The translations under genes were made by a program, and so were the position numbers. A DNA stretch of 64,000 nucleotides. Origin: Clostridium cellulovorans 743B. Its GTDB lineage: Bacteria; Bacillota; Clostridia; Clostridiales; Clostridiaceae. The stretch is taken from contig NC_014393.1 of NCBI RefSeq assembly GCF_000145275.1, positions 1,612,001 to 1,676,000 on the forward strand, written 5' to 3'. Below the pieces are notes generated by a model. That model saw only the letters and a list, made by a program, of their open reading frames with translations, ran no database searches and was not told the origin of the DNA. Positions 17,559 through 26,856 of this stretch are shown here, piece by piece (the first letter of the stretch is position 1; each line of letters starts with the position of its first letter).

Positions 17559-17692
17559 GGAGCCCTTGCTCCCTAAGGAGTCTTAACTCCAAAAGGAATT
17601 ACAATGTCTAAGGGATTTAATTTCTTAAGAGTCTTAACTGCTTAGGAGTATTTACTTCTTTAGAGTTAGTACTCCTTAGGGAGTTCTTCTTT
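17559..17692 (+). repeat. eight tandem 16-18 bp palindromic repeats before ilvE
   Basis: Eight units start at 17559, 17577, 17595, 17613, 17629, 17646, 17663 and 17680. Each is a small interrupted palindrome near GGAGTCTTAACTCC, joined by 4-nt linkers (CTAA, AAAA, TAAG, TTAA, TTAG, TTTA, TTAG). Unit 1 has GGAGC/GCTCC where unit 2 has GGAGT/ACTCC, a paired change that keeps the stem. Units 3, 4 and 8 have lost most pairing. Units and linkers also combine into larger palindromes such as ACTCCTTAGGGAGT. The array lies 40 bp upstream of ilvE. The rest of 17426-17731 shows a short hairpin (TTCTAAT/ATTAGAA) and no gene. Confidence 0.85.
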
Positions 17693-17731
17693 AACTTTAC
17701 GAAGATGAAAAAATGGATAGGAGGAAAATAA

Positions 17732-18643
17732 ATGAGTACAATTGCTTTTTATGAAGGAAAATTCGTTGATGAAAATGACATAAATATAAGTGTAAGAAGT
17801 AAAGCCTTTAACTATGGATTAGGTTGTTTTGAAGGTATAAGAGGTTATTATAATAAGGAAGAGGATCAAGTATATATATTTAAACTTAGAGAACATTATA
17901 AGAGATTTTTACAATCTTGTAAAACTTTAAATATTCAGCTTCCATATACTTTAGATGAATTATGCGATGCTACAGTTGAATTAGTTAAAAGAAATAACTT
18001 TAAATGCAACGTATATTTGAGACCATTAGGATATAAAGATTCAAACAAACTTTCACCAAGCTTAGTTGATAATTCTTGTGATAGACTTGTTATATATGCT
18101 ATGGAATTAAACAGCTATGCAGGAAAGGAAACTCTTGATACTATGGTATCATCTTGGACAAGAGTCCATGATAATATGATCCCACCAAGAGCTAAGACTA
18201 CTGCTGCTTATTTAAATTCTGCTTTAGCTAACTTAGAAGCAGTACAAAATGGCTTTGATGAAGCTATTTTCTTAACTAGTGAAGGTTATGTATCAGAAGG
18301 TCCAGGAGAGAATATTTTCCTTGTTAGAGATGGTAAGGTTATTACTCCAGCTGCATCAGAATCTTTACTTGAAGGTATTACTAGAGCATTAGTAATTGAA
18401 CTTGCTAAGAATGCAGGCATAGAAGTTGTTGAAAGAAGGGTGTCAAGAACTGAATTATATTGTGCTGACGAAGTGTTCTTTAGTGGGACTGCTATGGAGA
18501 TAACACCAGTTGTTAGTGTAGACAGAAAACCAGTAGGTGATGGAAAAGTAGGACCTATATACTGGAAGATTAAAGAGCAATTTAATGGTCTTACTATTGG
18601 AAAGAATCCTAAATATGTAGACAGCTGCACAAAGGTATACTAG
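17732..18643 (+). CDS. ilvE: branched-chain amino acid aminotransferase
   Basis: PLP-dependent transfer of an amino group from glutamate to the 2-oxo acids of leucine, isoleucine and valine; the last step of the pathway. A fold-type IV aminotransferase of 303 residues. Visible features are NYGLGCFEGIRGY, the PLP lysine Lys155 in PRAKTTAAYLNSALA, and the phosphate-binding segment EGPGENIFLVRDGK with a later SGTAMEITPV. The start has GGAGGAAA upstream. It is separated from ilvC by a terminator and the palindromic repeat array. Confidence 0.95.
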   Translation: MSTIAFYEGKFVDENDINISVRSKAFNYGLGCFEGIRGYYNKEEDQVYIFKLREHYKRFLQSCKTLNIQLPYTLDELCDATVELVKRNNFKCNVYLRPLGYKDSNKLSPSLVDNSCDRLVIYAMELNSYAGKETLDTMVSSWTRVHDNMIPPRAKTTAAYLNSALANLEAVQNGFDEAIFLTSEGYVSEGPGENIFLVRDGKVITPAASESLLEGITRALVIELAKNAGIEVVERRVSRTELYCADEVFFSGTAMEITPVVSVDRKPVGDGKVGPIYWKIKEQFNGLTIGKNPKYVDSCTKVY

Positions 18644-18679
18644 TTCTCGTTAGATTAGTATATTTAAGTTGATTCAAAG

Positions 18680-18722
18680 GTCTTATAAGGCGATTATCGT
18701 GCGCCTTATAAGGCTTTTTTTA
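18680..18722 (+). terminator. ilvE terminator
   Basis: A 13-bp stem GTCTTATAAGGCG (18680-18692) with CGCCTTATAAGGC (18702-18714), one wobble pair, followed by seven T. A textbook intrinsic terminator 37 bp after ilvE. Confidence 0.95.
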
Positions 18723-19066
18723 TATAAGAATTTGAACTTCCTTAAATGCAAGAAATGTTGGCGAAATTTTGGAATCAATAGGTTCTTTGATAATATAAAA
18801 AAGTGGAATGGACAAACGAAGAGTATCTTCAATGCCTATTCGCCTAAAAACTTAATTTTATTATTCTCAGCAAAAGGTGGTTTATTCACTACAATTTATG
18901 TTAATATTTAATGTATACATATATAGATTTTAAATTTGGATTATTGAAAATTTTGATAGTTTAAGTATTTCATAAGTTTATTTTAAAAAACATTATTAAG
19001 TATGAGAGAGTTATTTATGATAAATTTTTGTTTTAAGTTGGAATTCTTTAGACCGAGGTGTTTACT
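18723..19066. other. 344-bp intergenic region
   Basis: No gene, RNA or strong repeat is visible between the ilvE terminator and the helicase gene. An 80-codon frame here begins inside the terminator and has no ribosome site, so I do not call it. The promoter of the helicase is presumably in the AT-rich final 150 bp, but I see no convincing pair of hexamers. Confidence 0.6.
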
Positions 19067-22000
19067 TTGAGAATTAATGAAGAGTTTATACAAGAGATTG
19101 CACAAAGAGGAGCCTTTGAGAAAGGTAAAAACTACTATTCAAAGGATTTAATAATATTTTTTGATTTTGGAATTTTTAAAAATAAATTTCAAGAAGATAT
19201 AGGTGAAATTTCAGCTGTCGTAGAGAGTGATAAGTTTGCTACTACCTATGAGATAGAAGTGAATTTTGGAATATACTCTGGTGGTATAAACTATAGCTGT
19301 GATTGCCCTGCTTACAAAGAAGCATATGGAAGTAGTAGATGTTGCAAACATATTGTTGCAGTGTTGCTAAAATACATTTATGATGGTCATCAAGAAAAAT
19401 TAGAGAAAAAGATAAAGTTAAAACAAGAAGTTCAAGTAGTAAACGATATGTTTAGATTTCTTGATAATAACACTAGTAACATAAGTAAAGTTCCTCTAAA
19501 ATTTGATATAACCTTAAAAAAACATAAAACAGACAATAAAGGTTATTTTGAATTTAAAGTAGGAACAGATAGAACCTATGTAGTAAAAAATATTATTGAT
19601 TTTGCAAAAGCTATAAAAAATAAGAAACCTTTGGGATATGGAAGTAGCTTTATTTTAGATATGAATAAGCAACGATTCCAAGATGCAGATTTAAAAATAA
19701 TAGATATTATTCTTGAATATGCAGAAATTAAAGCAGATATCGAGGCGATGATGTTCTATAGTAGAAAATTCCAAGGTACAGATAAAAGATTAATAGCATC
19801 TAACAGTATGCTTATAAAAATGTTAAAAGCTCTAACTGGAAAAGTTATAAATTTTTCATTTATTGGCCAGGAAACGAATTATCCAGTGAAAGTTGTTTCA
19901 GAAAATCTTCCTATTAAAATTGATATTAACGAAAGTAATGAAGAAATAGCCATTTCTAAAAGTGACGATCCAATAGCACTAGATAAAGAAAAGACTATAT
20001 ATTTGTATAACGATAAAATATATATACCAAACAAAGAACAAGCTTTAATTTTAGGCGCTCTAGATTATATTCCCAAGAGCAGTAATAATAAGCTTAGGGT
20101 TAAAAAGGATCAAGGTGAAAGTTTATTAAAAGTAATGATACCTCGATTAGATAATAATATAGAAGTTAATATTACAGGTGAAATTAAAGATAGAATAATT
20201 AAGGAAGAGTTAACAAAAGAGATTTACTTAGATAAAGTTGGAGGAACTATAGTTGTTAATATAGTCTTTAATTATGGGGTTGAAAAGATAAATCCATTAA
20301 AGCTTTATGAATCAGATTTCATTGTCTATAGAGATTTGAAACAGGAGAAAAGTATTATAAATAGGTTAGAAGCTTTGGGTTTTAAGGGAAATAGCCAAGG
20401 ATTTCTTTTAGATGATGAAGAATCTATAATTAAGTTTGTTGAGGAAGGCATTGAGGGAATAAAAAATGAAGGACAGGTGTTTTATTCTGATGCTTTTAAA
20501 AACATGAAAATTCATAAGATTTCATCTATAAAAAGCTCTGTACGTATTAATAATGAAGATCTACTTGAAATATCTTTTGATATTCCAGAAGTGGACAAGA
20601 AAGAATTAAAAGGGGTATTTGAAGCGCTAAGGGAAAAGAAAAGGTATTATAAGCTTAAGGATGGAGCTATAATTATTTTAGATAACAAGGAACTTTCAGC
20701 GCTGCCAGACTTCATCGATAATGTAGGTGGGAATAAGTTATTAAGTAATGGAAATATGGTTGTAGCTAAAAACAACATATTATATGTAAATGAAACTATG
20801 AATACTAGTGGAATAAAGAGTTATTCCAAGGATGAGGCAGTAAATAAGATTATAAAAAATATAAAGGAAGTTAATGAACTAGATTTTGAAATTCCAACTT
20901 CATTAGAAAAAATAATGAGAGAATATCAAAAGGTTGGTTTTAGGTGGTTTAAAACTTTAGCAGTTTATGGCATGGGCGGAATTTTAGCTGATGAAATGGG
21001 GCTAGGAAAAACACTTCAAAGCATTGCATTTCTTGCATCAGAAAAGGAGAAGGGCAAATCTTTGGTAGTTGCTCCTACTTCTCTTATATATAATTGGGAA
21101 CAGGAAATTATAAGGTTTTGTCCTGAACTTAAAGCTATTGTTATAGCAGGAGATAAAAAATCTAGGTTAGAAGCTATTAAGGAAATGGATTATTATGATG
21201 TTATAATAACTTCATATCCTACCTTAACAAAGGATATGGAGATTTATGAGGACATTTCTTTTGAATATATGATAATTGACGAAGCTCAGAAGATAAAAAA
21301 TAGAGATACACTTACAACTAAAGCTGTTAAAGATATAAAAGCAAAGATTCGTTTTGCACTTACAGGAACACCAATAGAAAACTCCTTAACAGAATTATGG
21401 TCAATATTTGATTTTGTTATGCCAGGATACATTTTTTCACATAGAAGGTTTAGTGAGCTTTATGAAGTACCAATAATTAAAAATGGAGATAACAAAGCGC
21501 TAGATAATTTGAATAAGAAAATAAAACCATTTATCTTAAGAAGATTAAAGTCTGAAGTTATAAAAGAACTTCCAGAAAAGATTGAAAAAAGGTTATATGT
21601 AGATATGACAAAGGAACAAAAAAAGTTGTATTTTGCTTATGTTAAGCATATACAAGGAGAACTTGATGATGAAGTTAAGGAGAAGGGCTTTAACAATAGC
21701 AAGATAAAAATTTTAGCTGCCCTTACAAGACTTAGACAAATATGCTGTGATCCAGCTTCATTTTTAGACGACTATAAAGGTGGAAGTGGAAAATATGAAG
21801 CACTTTCTGAAGTACTTGCGGAGGTTTTAGCAGGAAATCATAAAGTATTGCTGTTTTCACAGTTTACTTCGGTGCTTAAAAATATAGAGAAGCTTTTGAC
21901 TAAAAATAAGATAACATATAAATATTTAGATGGTTCAACAAAAAGTCAAGAAAGACTAAAAATTGTTGATGAATTTAATAATGATGATTCCCAAGTTTTC

Positions 22001-22303
22001 TTAATATCCCTAAAGGCTGGAGGTACAGGGCTTAATTTAACTGGAGCTGATGTGGTAATACATTTTGATCCGTGGTGGAATCCTTCAGTGGAGAATCAAG
22101 CCACTGATAGAGCTCATAGAATAGGACAAAAAAATACTGTAGAGGTTATTAAGTTGATTTCAAAAGGAACTATCGAAGAGAAAATTGAAAAACTGCAGAG
22201 AAAGAAAACTGAAGTAATAAAGAATGTTTTAGATGAAGATTTAAATAGTAACAATGTTTTATCCTCCATGAGTTACGAGGAAATAAAAGATTTGTTTTTA
22301 TAG
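19067..22303 (+). CDS. SNF2/RapA-type helicase with SWIM zinc finger
   Basis: A large DNA-dependent ATPase (1,078 residues) of the SNF2 family; such bacterial proteins are thought to remodel RNA polymerase or DNA-protein complexes, exact role unknown. Residues 40-110 contain a SWIM zinc finger (CDCPAYKEAYGSSRCCKHI). A long variable region follows, then the helicase core: motif I DEMGLGKTLQS (around 642-652), DEAQ motif IIDEAQKIKN, motif III ALTGTPIENSL, and in the second lobe KAGGTGLNLTGAD and DRAHRIGQKN. I choose TTG 19067, spaced properly from GAGGTG, over GTG 19058, which is part of that site. Confidence 0.93.
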   Translation: MRINEEFIQEIAQRGAFEKGKNYYSKDLIIFFDFGIFKNKFQEDIGEISAVVESDKFATTYEIEVNFGIYSGGINYSCDCPAYKEAYGSSRCCKHIVAVLLKYIYDGHQEKLEKKIKLKQEVQVVNDMFRFLDNNTSNISKVPLKFDITLKKHKTDNKGYFEFKVGTDRTYVVKNIIDFAKAIKNKKPLGYGSSFILDMNKQRFQDADLKIIDIILEYAEIKADIEAMMFYSRKFQGTDKRLIASNSMLIKMLKALTGKVINFSFIGQETNYPVKVVSENLPIKIDINESNEEIAISKSDDPIALDKEKTIYLYNDKIYIPNKEQALILGALDYIPKSSNNKLRVKKDQGESLLKVMIPRLDNNIEVNITGEIKDRIIKEELTKEIYLDKVGGTIVVNIVFNYGVEKINPLKLYESDFIVYRDLKQEKSIINRLEALGFKGNSQGFLLDDEESIIKFVEEGIEGIKNEGQVFYSDAFKNMKIHKISSIKSSVRINNEDLLEISFDIPEVDKKELKGVFEALREKKRYYKLKDGAIIILDNKELSALPDFIDNVGGNKLLSNGNMVVAKNNILYVNETMNTSGIKSYSKDEAVNKIIKNIKEVNELDFEIPTSLEKIMREYQKVGFRWFKTLAVYGMGGILADEMGLGKTLQSIAFLASEKEKGKSLVVAPTSLIYNWEQEIIRFCPELKAIVIAGDKKSRLEAIKEMDYYDVIITSYPTLTKDMEIYEDISFEYMIIDEAQKIKNRDTLTTKAVKDIKAKIRFALTGTPIENSLTELWSIFDFVMPGYIFSHRRFSELYEVPIIKNGDNKALDNLNKKIKPFILRRLKSEVIKELPEKIEKRLYVDMTKEQKKLYFAYVKHIQGELDDEVKEKGFNNSKIKILAALTRLRQICCDPASFLDDYKGGSGKYEALSEVLAEVLAGNHKVLLFSQFTSVLKNIEKLLTKNKITYKYLDGSTKSQERLKIVDEFNNDDSQVFLISLKAGGTGLNLTGADVVIHFDPWWNPSVENQATDRAHRIGQKNTVEVIKLISKGTIEEKIEKLQRKKTEVIKNVLDEDLNSNNVLSSMSYEEIKDLFL

Positions 22304-22333
22304 TTAAGAAAGCTTTACTAGGGAGGAATGTTT

Positions 22334-23593
22334 ATGGAGAAATTATACAACTTCTTTTGGAGTAAGGTTCGAAACACCAATGTGTTCGATGAATATGGAG
22401 ATTGTATTGGAAGACTATACGACATGTATGTTATGACAGAAGAGGGATATCCAAAGATTATTGGATACAAAGTAAAAAAAGATGGAGAAATACTTAATTA
22501 CGAGTTCAAAGCTATAGATTTTAAAAGAGATAAAAACAAAAATATATATGTATCAGTAAAAGGTGCAAGAGATATATTACCTACAACATATTCGTATCTT
22601 TTATCGAGGCATCTTTTAGATCGTTCTATAGTAGATATTAATGGAAAAAAGTTAGTCAGAGTAAATGATGTAAGGCTTGCAGAGATGGCTGGAGATATAA
22701 GAATTGTTGCAGTAGATGCAGGTATAAATGGTGTTCTAAGAAAATATAAAGTTTATAAAATGTTTAAGATGATATCTAAGATTTTCAAACATAAAACTGA
22801 CACAGAGTTGATTTTATGGGATAATCTAGAATCTATTGATATGGTTCAAAATAGAAGTATAAAATTGAATGTTCCATATAAAAAGATATCAAAACTTCAT
22901 CCAGCAGACCTTGCAGATATAATTGAAAGCATGGATATTGAATACAGAAATAAGATTTTTGAAAACCTAGATGACGATTTAGCAGCAGAAACTTTAGAGG
23001 AAATCGAGCCAGGGGTTCAAGCTGAAATTTTAGAGCATCTAAGCGAAAGTAGAACCACTGATGTTTTAGAGAATATGCCTAATGATGAGATTGCTGATAT
23101 TTTAGATGAAGTAGATGATGCTACAGCTGAGAAAATATTAATCAGTATGGAAAAAGAAGATGCTGAAGAAATCAGAAATTTAATGAAATACAGTGAGACC
23201 ACTGTAGGAAGTATAATGAATAAAGATTTTATTTCTTTCAATATAAATGTTACTGTAAATGAAACCTTAGAAATATTAAAAGAAATGGAGATCGATGAAG
23301 AGGTTGCTTATTATATCTATATAATCGATGAAGATGGAATTATTGAAGGTTCTGTGAGGTTGATTCAGTTATTACAGGATGATAAGAACAGTACACTTCG
23401 TGATATTATGGATACTAATATAATAACGGTTTCTGATGAAGATCTTAGGGAAAATGCCTTTGAAGCAATAGTAAAATATAACTTGTTTGCGGTGCCAGTA
23501 GTGGATAAAAAGAATAAGTTATGTGGTATAGTAGTTATTCATGATCTTTTAGATGAGTATTTCCAAGGTAATACACGAAAAATATTTAAGTAG
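22334..23593 (+). CDS. soluble MgtE-N/CBS domain protein with PRC-barrel-like front
   Basis: A 419-residue cytoplasmic protein. The first 80 residues resemble a PRC-barrel (SKVRNTNVFDEYGDCIGRLY), with a second similar stretch around 95-170. An MgtE intracellular N domain follows (KLHPADLADIIESM through EIADILDEVDD), then a tandem CBS pair starting at YSETTVGSIMNKDF and ending in the final 60 residues. Unlike the Mg2+ channel MgtE, no membrane domain follows: the protein stops after the CBS pair. It may sense Mg2+ or adenine nucleotides and act on another protein. I start at ATG 22334 because ATG 22328 directly abuts the GGGAGGA site. Confidence 0.85.
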   Translation: MEKLYNFFWSKVRNTNVFDEYGDCIGRLYDMYVMTEEGYPKIIGYKVKKDGEILNYEFKAIDFKRDKNKNIYVSVKGARDILPTTYSYLLSRHLLDRSIVDINGKKLVRVNDVRLAEMAGDIRIVAVDAGINGVLRKYKVYKMFKMISKIFKHKTDTELILWDNLESIDMVQNRSIKLNVPYKKISKLHPADLADIIESMDIEYRNKIFENLDDDLAAETLEEIEPGVQAEILEHLSESRTTDVLENMPNDEIADILDEVDDATAEKILISMEKEDAEEIRNLMKYSETTVGSIMNKDFISFNINVTVNETLEILKEMEIDEEVAYYIYIIDEDGIIEGSVRLIQLLQDDKNSTLRDIMDTNIITVSDEDLRENAFEAIVKYNLFAVPVVDKKNKLCGIVVIHDLLDEYFQGNTRKIFK

Positions 23594-23634
23594 CATAAAA
23601 TACCTTTAGATAAGGATTTTTATAGTTATAGTTA

Positions 23635-23662
23635 TTGACAAAGTGTAATTATAAATTATAAT
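23635..23662 (+). promoter_or_regulatory. consensus promoter of cysE
   Basis: TTGACA (23635-23640), 16 nt, TATAAT (23657-23662): both hexamers are perfect. Right after it lies an imperfect palindrome, ATCCTACTA with TAGTAAGGAT (about 23669-23691), at or after the transcription start. It could be an operator or a leader hairpin. Confidence 0.85.
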
Positions 23663-23720
23663 ATAAGATATCCTACTATTTTAGTAAGGATTATCTAAAG
23701 GTGTGGAGGAGGTTGCATTA

Positions 23721-24293
23721 GTGTTTAAAAATATAAGATATGATATAAAAAGAGTTATGGAACAAGATCCAGCAGCAAATAGTAAACTTGAGGTTTTCTT
23801 TTTATACCCATGTATTCATGCTATGATCGCATATAGAATAGCTCATGTACTCTATAAAAAGAGGATATTTTTCTTAGCTAGATTGATATCACAACTTTCG
23901 AGATTCTTTACAGGGATAGAAATACACCCAGGAGCAAAAATTGGTAAAGGTTTAGTTATTGATCACGGTATGGGTGTTGTTATTGGTGAAACGGCAGAAG
24001 TTGGGGATAATGTTCTTTTATATCATGGAGTTACGCTAGGTGGAACAGGAAAAGATAAAGGTAAAAGACACCCTACGGTGGGAAATAATGTGATAATAGG
24101 AACTGGGGCTAAAGTTCTTGGGAATATTGTTATTGGTGATAATGCAAAAATTGGAGCTAATGCTGTAGTTTTAAAAAGCATTCAAGCAGGTGCAACAGCA
24201 GTAGGAATCCCAGCTAAGGTGATATTACCCAAGGAGCCACCAAAAGGAGACGTAATTAAGTTTGAGGATATAACAAAAAAGAGTTGCTTTTAG
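23721..24293 (+). CDS. cysE: serine O-acetyltransferase
   Basis: Transfers acetyl from acetyl-CoA to serine, giving O-acetylserine, the precursor of cysteine. It has 190 residues. An N-terminal helical part (VFFLYPCIHAMIAYRIAHVL) is followed by the left-handed beta-helix with hexapeptide repeats (GIEIHPGAKIGKGLVIDHG, GVVIGETAEVGDNVLLYHGV) and the catalytic His in IDHGMGVVIGE. The GTG start at 23721 is 8 nt from GGAGGAGG; the earlier GTG (23703) overlaps that site. No cysK follows directly, so it is a single-gene unit or is co-transcribed with queG. Confidence 0.93.
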   Translation: MFKNIRYDIKRVMEQDPAANSKLEVFFLYPCIHAMIAYRIAHVLYKKRIFFLARLISQLSRFFTGIEIHPGAKIGKGLVIDHGMGVVIGETAEVGDNVLLYHGVTLGGTGKDKGKRHPTVGNNVIIGTGAKVLGNIVIGDNAKIGANAVVLKSIQAGATAVGIPAKVILPKEPPKGDVIKFEDITKKSCF

Positions 24294-24320
24294 AGAAAGG
24301 AGTTATTCTTAAAAGGATAA

Positions 24321-25313
24321 TTGTTTATAAAAATGGATATAAAGGAAGAAATAAAACACTTTTGTAAAAGTCTTGGACTAAATACAGTGGGATTTATGAG
24401 AGCAAGAATCTTTCATGAGTTAAGGCCATTTTATGAAAGACGAAAAGAACTAGGAGTTTTTAATAGTTTTGAAGAATCAGATATTGAAAAGAAAATAAAT
24501 CCTTTTTTATATTTGCATGAAGCAAAAACAATTATAACTGTTGCATTTCCTTATAAATATAAAGAATCCTTTGAAGATAAGGTATATTTCTCTAGATACA
24601 CTAGGGGTAAAGATTACCACAAGGTAGCGTATACTTATCTTCAGAGGATTTGTGAATTTATAAAGAGTTTTGGTTATGATGCAGTGGCTTTAGTGGATAG
24701 TAATAGTTTGCCTGAAAGATATATCGCAGCAGAAGCTGGAGTTGGATTTATAGGCAAAAATAATATGCTTATAACCGAAAAGTATGGCTCTTATGTTTTT
24801 TTAGGAGAAATAATTACTGATGCATTAATTGATCCTGATGCAAAGATAGAAAGTAAATGCGGAGAGTGCAATTTATGTATAAAAGCATGTCCGGTAAAAG
24901 CTATTGGTGAAGAATATAATGATTCCAATAAGTGCTTATCTTACTTGACTCAAAAGAAAGATTTAACTGATGAAGAAATGGAGTCATTGAAAGGAAGGCT
25001 TTTTGGTTGTGATACTTGCCAGCGGGTTTGTGAATTTAACCAGTATACTGAAGAAGCTAATTTAAAAGAGCTTAATCCCTATGAGTTTATGGAACATGTA
25101 GATGTGAAAGAAATTGCACATATAGATAAAAAAATATTTAAGGATAAGTATATCAAAACCTCTTGCGGATGGAGAGGAAAAAATATACTCCAAAGAAATG
25201 CACTTATAGCATTATTTTCTCAAGGAAATGGTGAAGAGGTAGATTATGAAAAAATTACTTCTGACTACGTTAAAGAGTACTATAATAGACTTTTGAACAG
25301 GTATAAACTATAA
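24321..25313 (+). CDS. queG: epoxyqueuosine reductase
   Basis: Cobalamin-dependent iron-sulfur enzyme that makes queuosine from epoxyqueuosine in tRNA wobble positions. It has 330 residues. The N-terminal DUF1730 region and the conserved ERYIAAEAGVGFIGKNNMLI (from about residue 130) are intact. Two 4Fe-4S motifs follow, CGECNLCIKACPVKAI and CDTCQRVCEFN. The C-terminal HEAT-like part is short (ends LLNRYKL), as in many clostridial versions. The start is uncertain: TTG 24321 has AAAAGG only 4 nt upstream, and ATG 24333 has a poorly spaced one. Confidence 0.9.
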   Translation: MFIKMDIKEEIKHFCKSLGLNTVGFMRARIFHELRPFYERRKELGVFNSFEESDIEKKINPFLYLHEAKTIITVAFPYKYKESFEDKVYFSRYTRGKDYHKVAYTYLQRICEFIKSFGYDAVALVDSNSLPERYIAAEAGVGFIGKNNMLITEKYGSYVFLGEIITDALIDPDAKIESKCGECNLCIKACPVKAIGEEYNDSNKCLSYLTQKKDLTDEEMESLKGRLFGCDTCQRVCEFNQYTEEANLKELNPYEFMEHVDVKEIAHIDKKIFKDKYIKTSCGWRGKNILQRNALIALFSQGNGEEVDYEKITSDYVKEYYNRLLNRYKL

Positions 25314-25436
25314 TTAAATTTAGACATTAATTAATGGATAAAAATCATCTATGCAGGATGTAATCTTGTTATTTGGTTTATTAGTCCTTATTTTAATGTA
25401 TATAAGCTTTTGCATTTAATTTAAGGGGGAGTCATT

Positions 25437-26138
25437 TTGGTTAAAGATATTATAGGAAAAATAGTTACAATGTTACCGAAAAGTGTCGGAGAAAAAGTTG
25501 CAAGGTTTATGTTAAAGAATTTTATATTAAACAAAGCAAATATAAAGGTTGAAGGTATAGACACTGCGAAAAACGTAAGCGGACCTATAATTTTTATATG
25601 TAATCATTTAAGTAATGCTGATGGACCAGTTTTAAGTGGTGTGTTAGAACCCTATGATCCTACTTTTGTGGCTGGGGTTAAATTGTCTCAGAATAATTTT
25701 ACTAAGTTGGGCATACTAGCTGTAAAGACAACTCCTATAAAGCCAGACACTGCTGATAAGGTAGGGTTATCAAATATAGTTTCTATTGCCAAAAAAGGAG
25801 GGAATATTGTGATATTCCCAGAAGGTACTAGGAGCAGAAATGGTAAGATGATTAAAGCGAAGAAGGGATTATATCTTATTGCTAAGCTTACAAAAGCAAC
25901 TATAGTTCCTATTGGTATGTGGGGGACAGAAAAATTCATGCCCATAAATGATAATGGTATGGAAAAGGAAAAAGTAAATAGAACAGATATACATATAAAA
26001 ATTGGAGAACCATTTACTTTAAGACCAAGAGCTGCTGAGGAAGATAAGAAGCAATATGAAGAAGCTGTTGTGGAGGAAGCAATGACTAAAATCGCTGAAC
26101 TTTTACCAGAAGAGTACCGTGGAGAATATAGCATATAA
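25437..26138 (+). CDS. plsC: 1-acyl-sn-glycerol-3-phosphate acyltransferase
   Basis: Adds the second acyl chain to lysophosphatidic acid in phospholipid synthesis, at the membrane. It has 233 residues. The acyltransferase motifs are clear: CNHLSNADGPVL (HX4D, near residues 58-63), the glycerophosphate-binding FPEGTRSRNG, and a late IVPIGMWG. A TTG start with AAGGGGGAG upstream. Its 3' end overlaps the nth gene by 20 bp. The 120 bp before it show no other feature. Confidence 0.9.
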   Translation: MVKDIIGKIVTMLPKSVGEKVARFMLKNFILNKANIKVEGIDTAKNVSGPIIFICNHLSNADGPVLSGVLEPYDPTFVAGVKLSQNNFTKLGILAVKTTPIKPDTADKVGLSNIVSIAKKGGNIVIFPEGTRSRNGKMIKAKKGLYLIAKLTKATIVPIGMWGTEKFMPINDNGMEKEKVNRTDIHIKIGEPFTLRPRAAEEDKKQYEEAVVEEAMTKIAELLPEEYRGEYSI

Positions 26139-26772
26139 GGATATGGATAAAGAAAAGTCAAAAATAGTTATAGATAAACTAAGTGAGATGTATCCAAACG
26201 CTAAGTGTGAGTTGAATTTTCACAGTGCTTATGAATTGTTAATAGCTACTATGATGTCAGCACAATCTACTGATGTTAGGGTGAATATAATTACTGAGGA
26301 TTTATTTGAAAATTATTATACACCAGAGCAAATGGTAACTTTAAGTGAGGAAGAATTGCAAGAAAAAATAAAATCCTGCGGATTGTATAAAAGTAAAGCT
26401 AAAAATATATTGGCTACAAGTAGGATATTGATAGAAAAATATAATGGACAGGTACCAAAATCTATTGAAGAGCTTACAACACTACCAGGGGTGGGAAAGA
26501 AGACTGCCAATGTAGTAGCTTCAAATGTTTTTGGAATACCTGCAATAGCGGTAGATACTCATGTTTTTAGAGTGGCAAATCGTATAGGTATTGCAGAGGG
26601 GAAAACTCCAGAAAAGGTTGAAGAACAGCTAATGGAGGCAATTCCTAAAGAAAAATGGAGCGACTCACATCATTACTTAATTTGGCATGGACGCAGAATT
26701 TGTAAAGCAAGAAAGCCAGAGTGTGAGGTTTGCAATTTGAAATATGAATGTAATTATTACAATAAAAGGTAA
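26119..26772 (+). CDS. nth: endonuclease III (DNA glycosylase/AP lyase)
   Basis: Base-excision repair enzyme for oxidised pyrimidines. It has 217 residues. The helix-hairpin-helix LTTLPGVGKKTANVVAS includes the catalytic lysine, and the catalytic aspartate lies in AIAVDTHVFRVANR. The C-terminal 4Fe-4S cluster ligands follow the C-X6-C-X2-C-X5-C spacing (CKARKPECEVCNLKYEC). The GTG start at 26119 overlaps plsC and has AGAAGAG upstream; ATG 26143 is the alternative and would drop eight non-conserved residues. Confidence 0.93.
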   Translation: MENIAYKDMDKEKSKIVIDKLSEMYPNAKCELNFHSAYELLIATMMSAQSTDVRVNIITEDLFENYYTPEQMVTLSEEELQEKIKSCGLYKSKAKNILATSRILIEKYNGQVPKSIEELTTLPGVGKKTANVVASNVFGIPAIAVDTHVFRVANRIGIAEGKTPEKVEEQLMEAIPKEKWSDSHHYLIWHGRRICKARKPECEVCNLKYECNYYNKR

Positions 26773-26856
26773 AATTTACTACACAAATTACTTTTTTTGG
26801 GTTATAATATTATGAAGATTAGTTTCACATTTACACTATAAGGGGGGAACTTATTT

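Noticed and set aside
17559..17692. CRISPR array before ilvE
   Set aside because: Units are 16-18 bp with 4-nt linkers, so there are no spacers, and no cas genes are present.
17398..17731. A second T-box before ilvE
   Set aside because: No stem I landmarks, specifier loop or T-box motif; only the palindromic array and a small hairpin.
18669..18911. 80-codon frame after ilvE
   Set aside because: It begins inside the ilvE terminator and has no ribosome site.
25688..26161. 157-codon minus-strand frame
   Set aside because: Antisense shadow of plsC.
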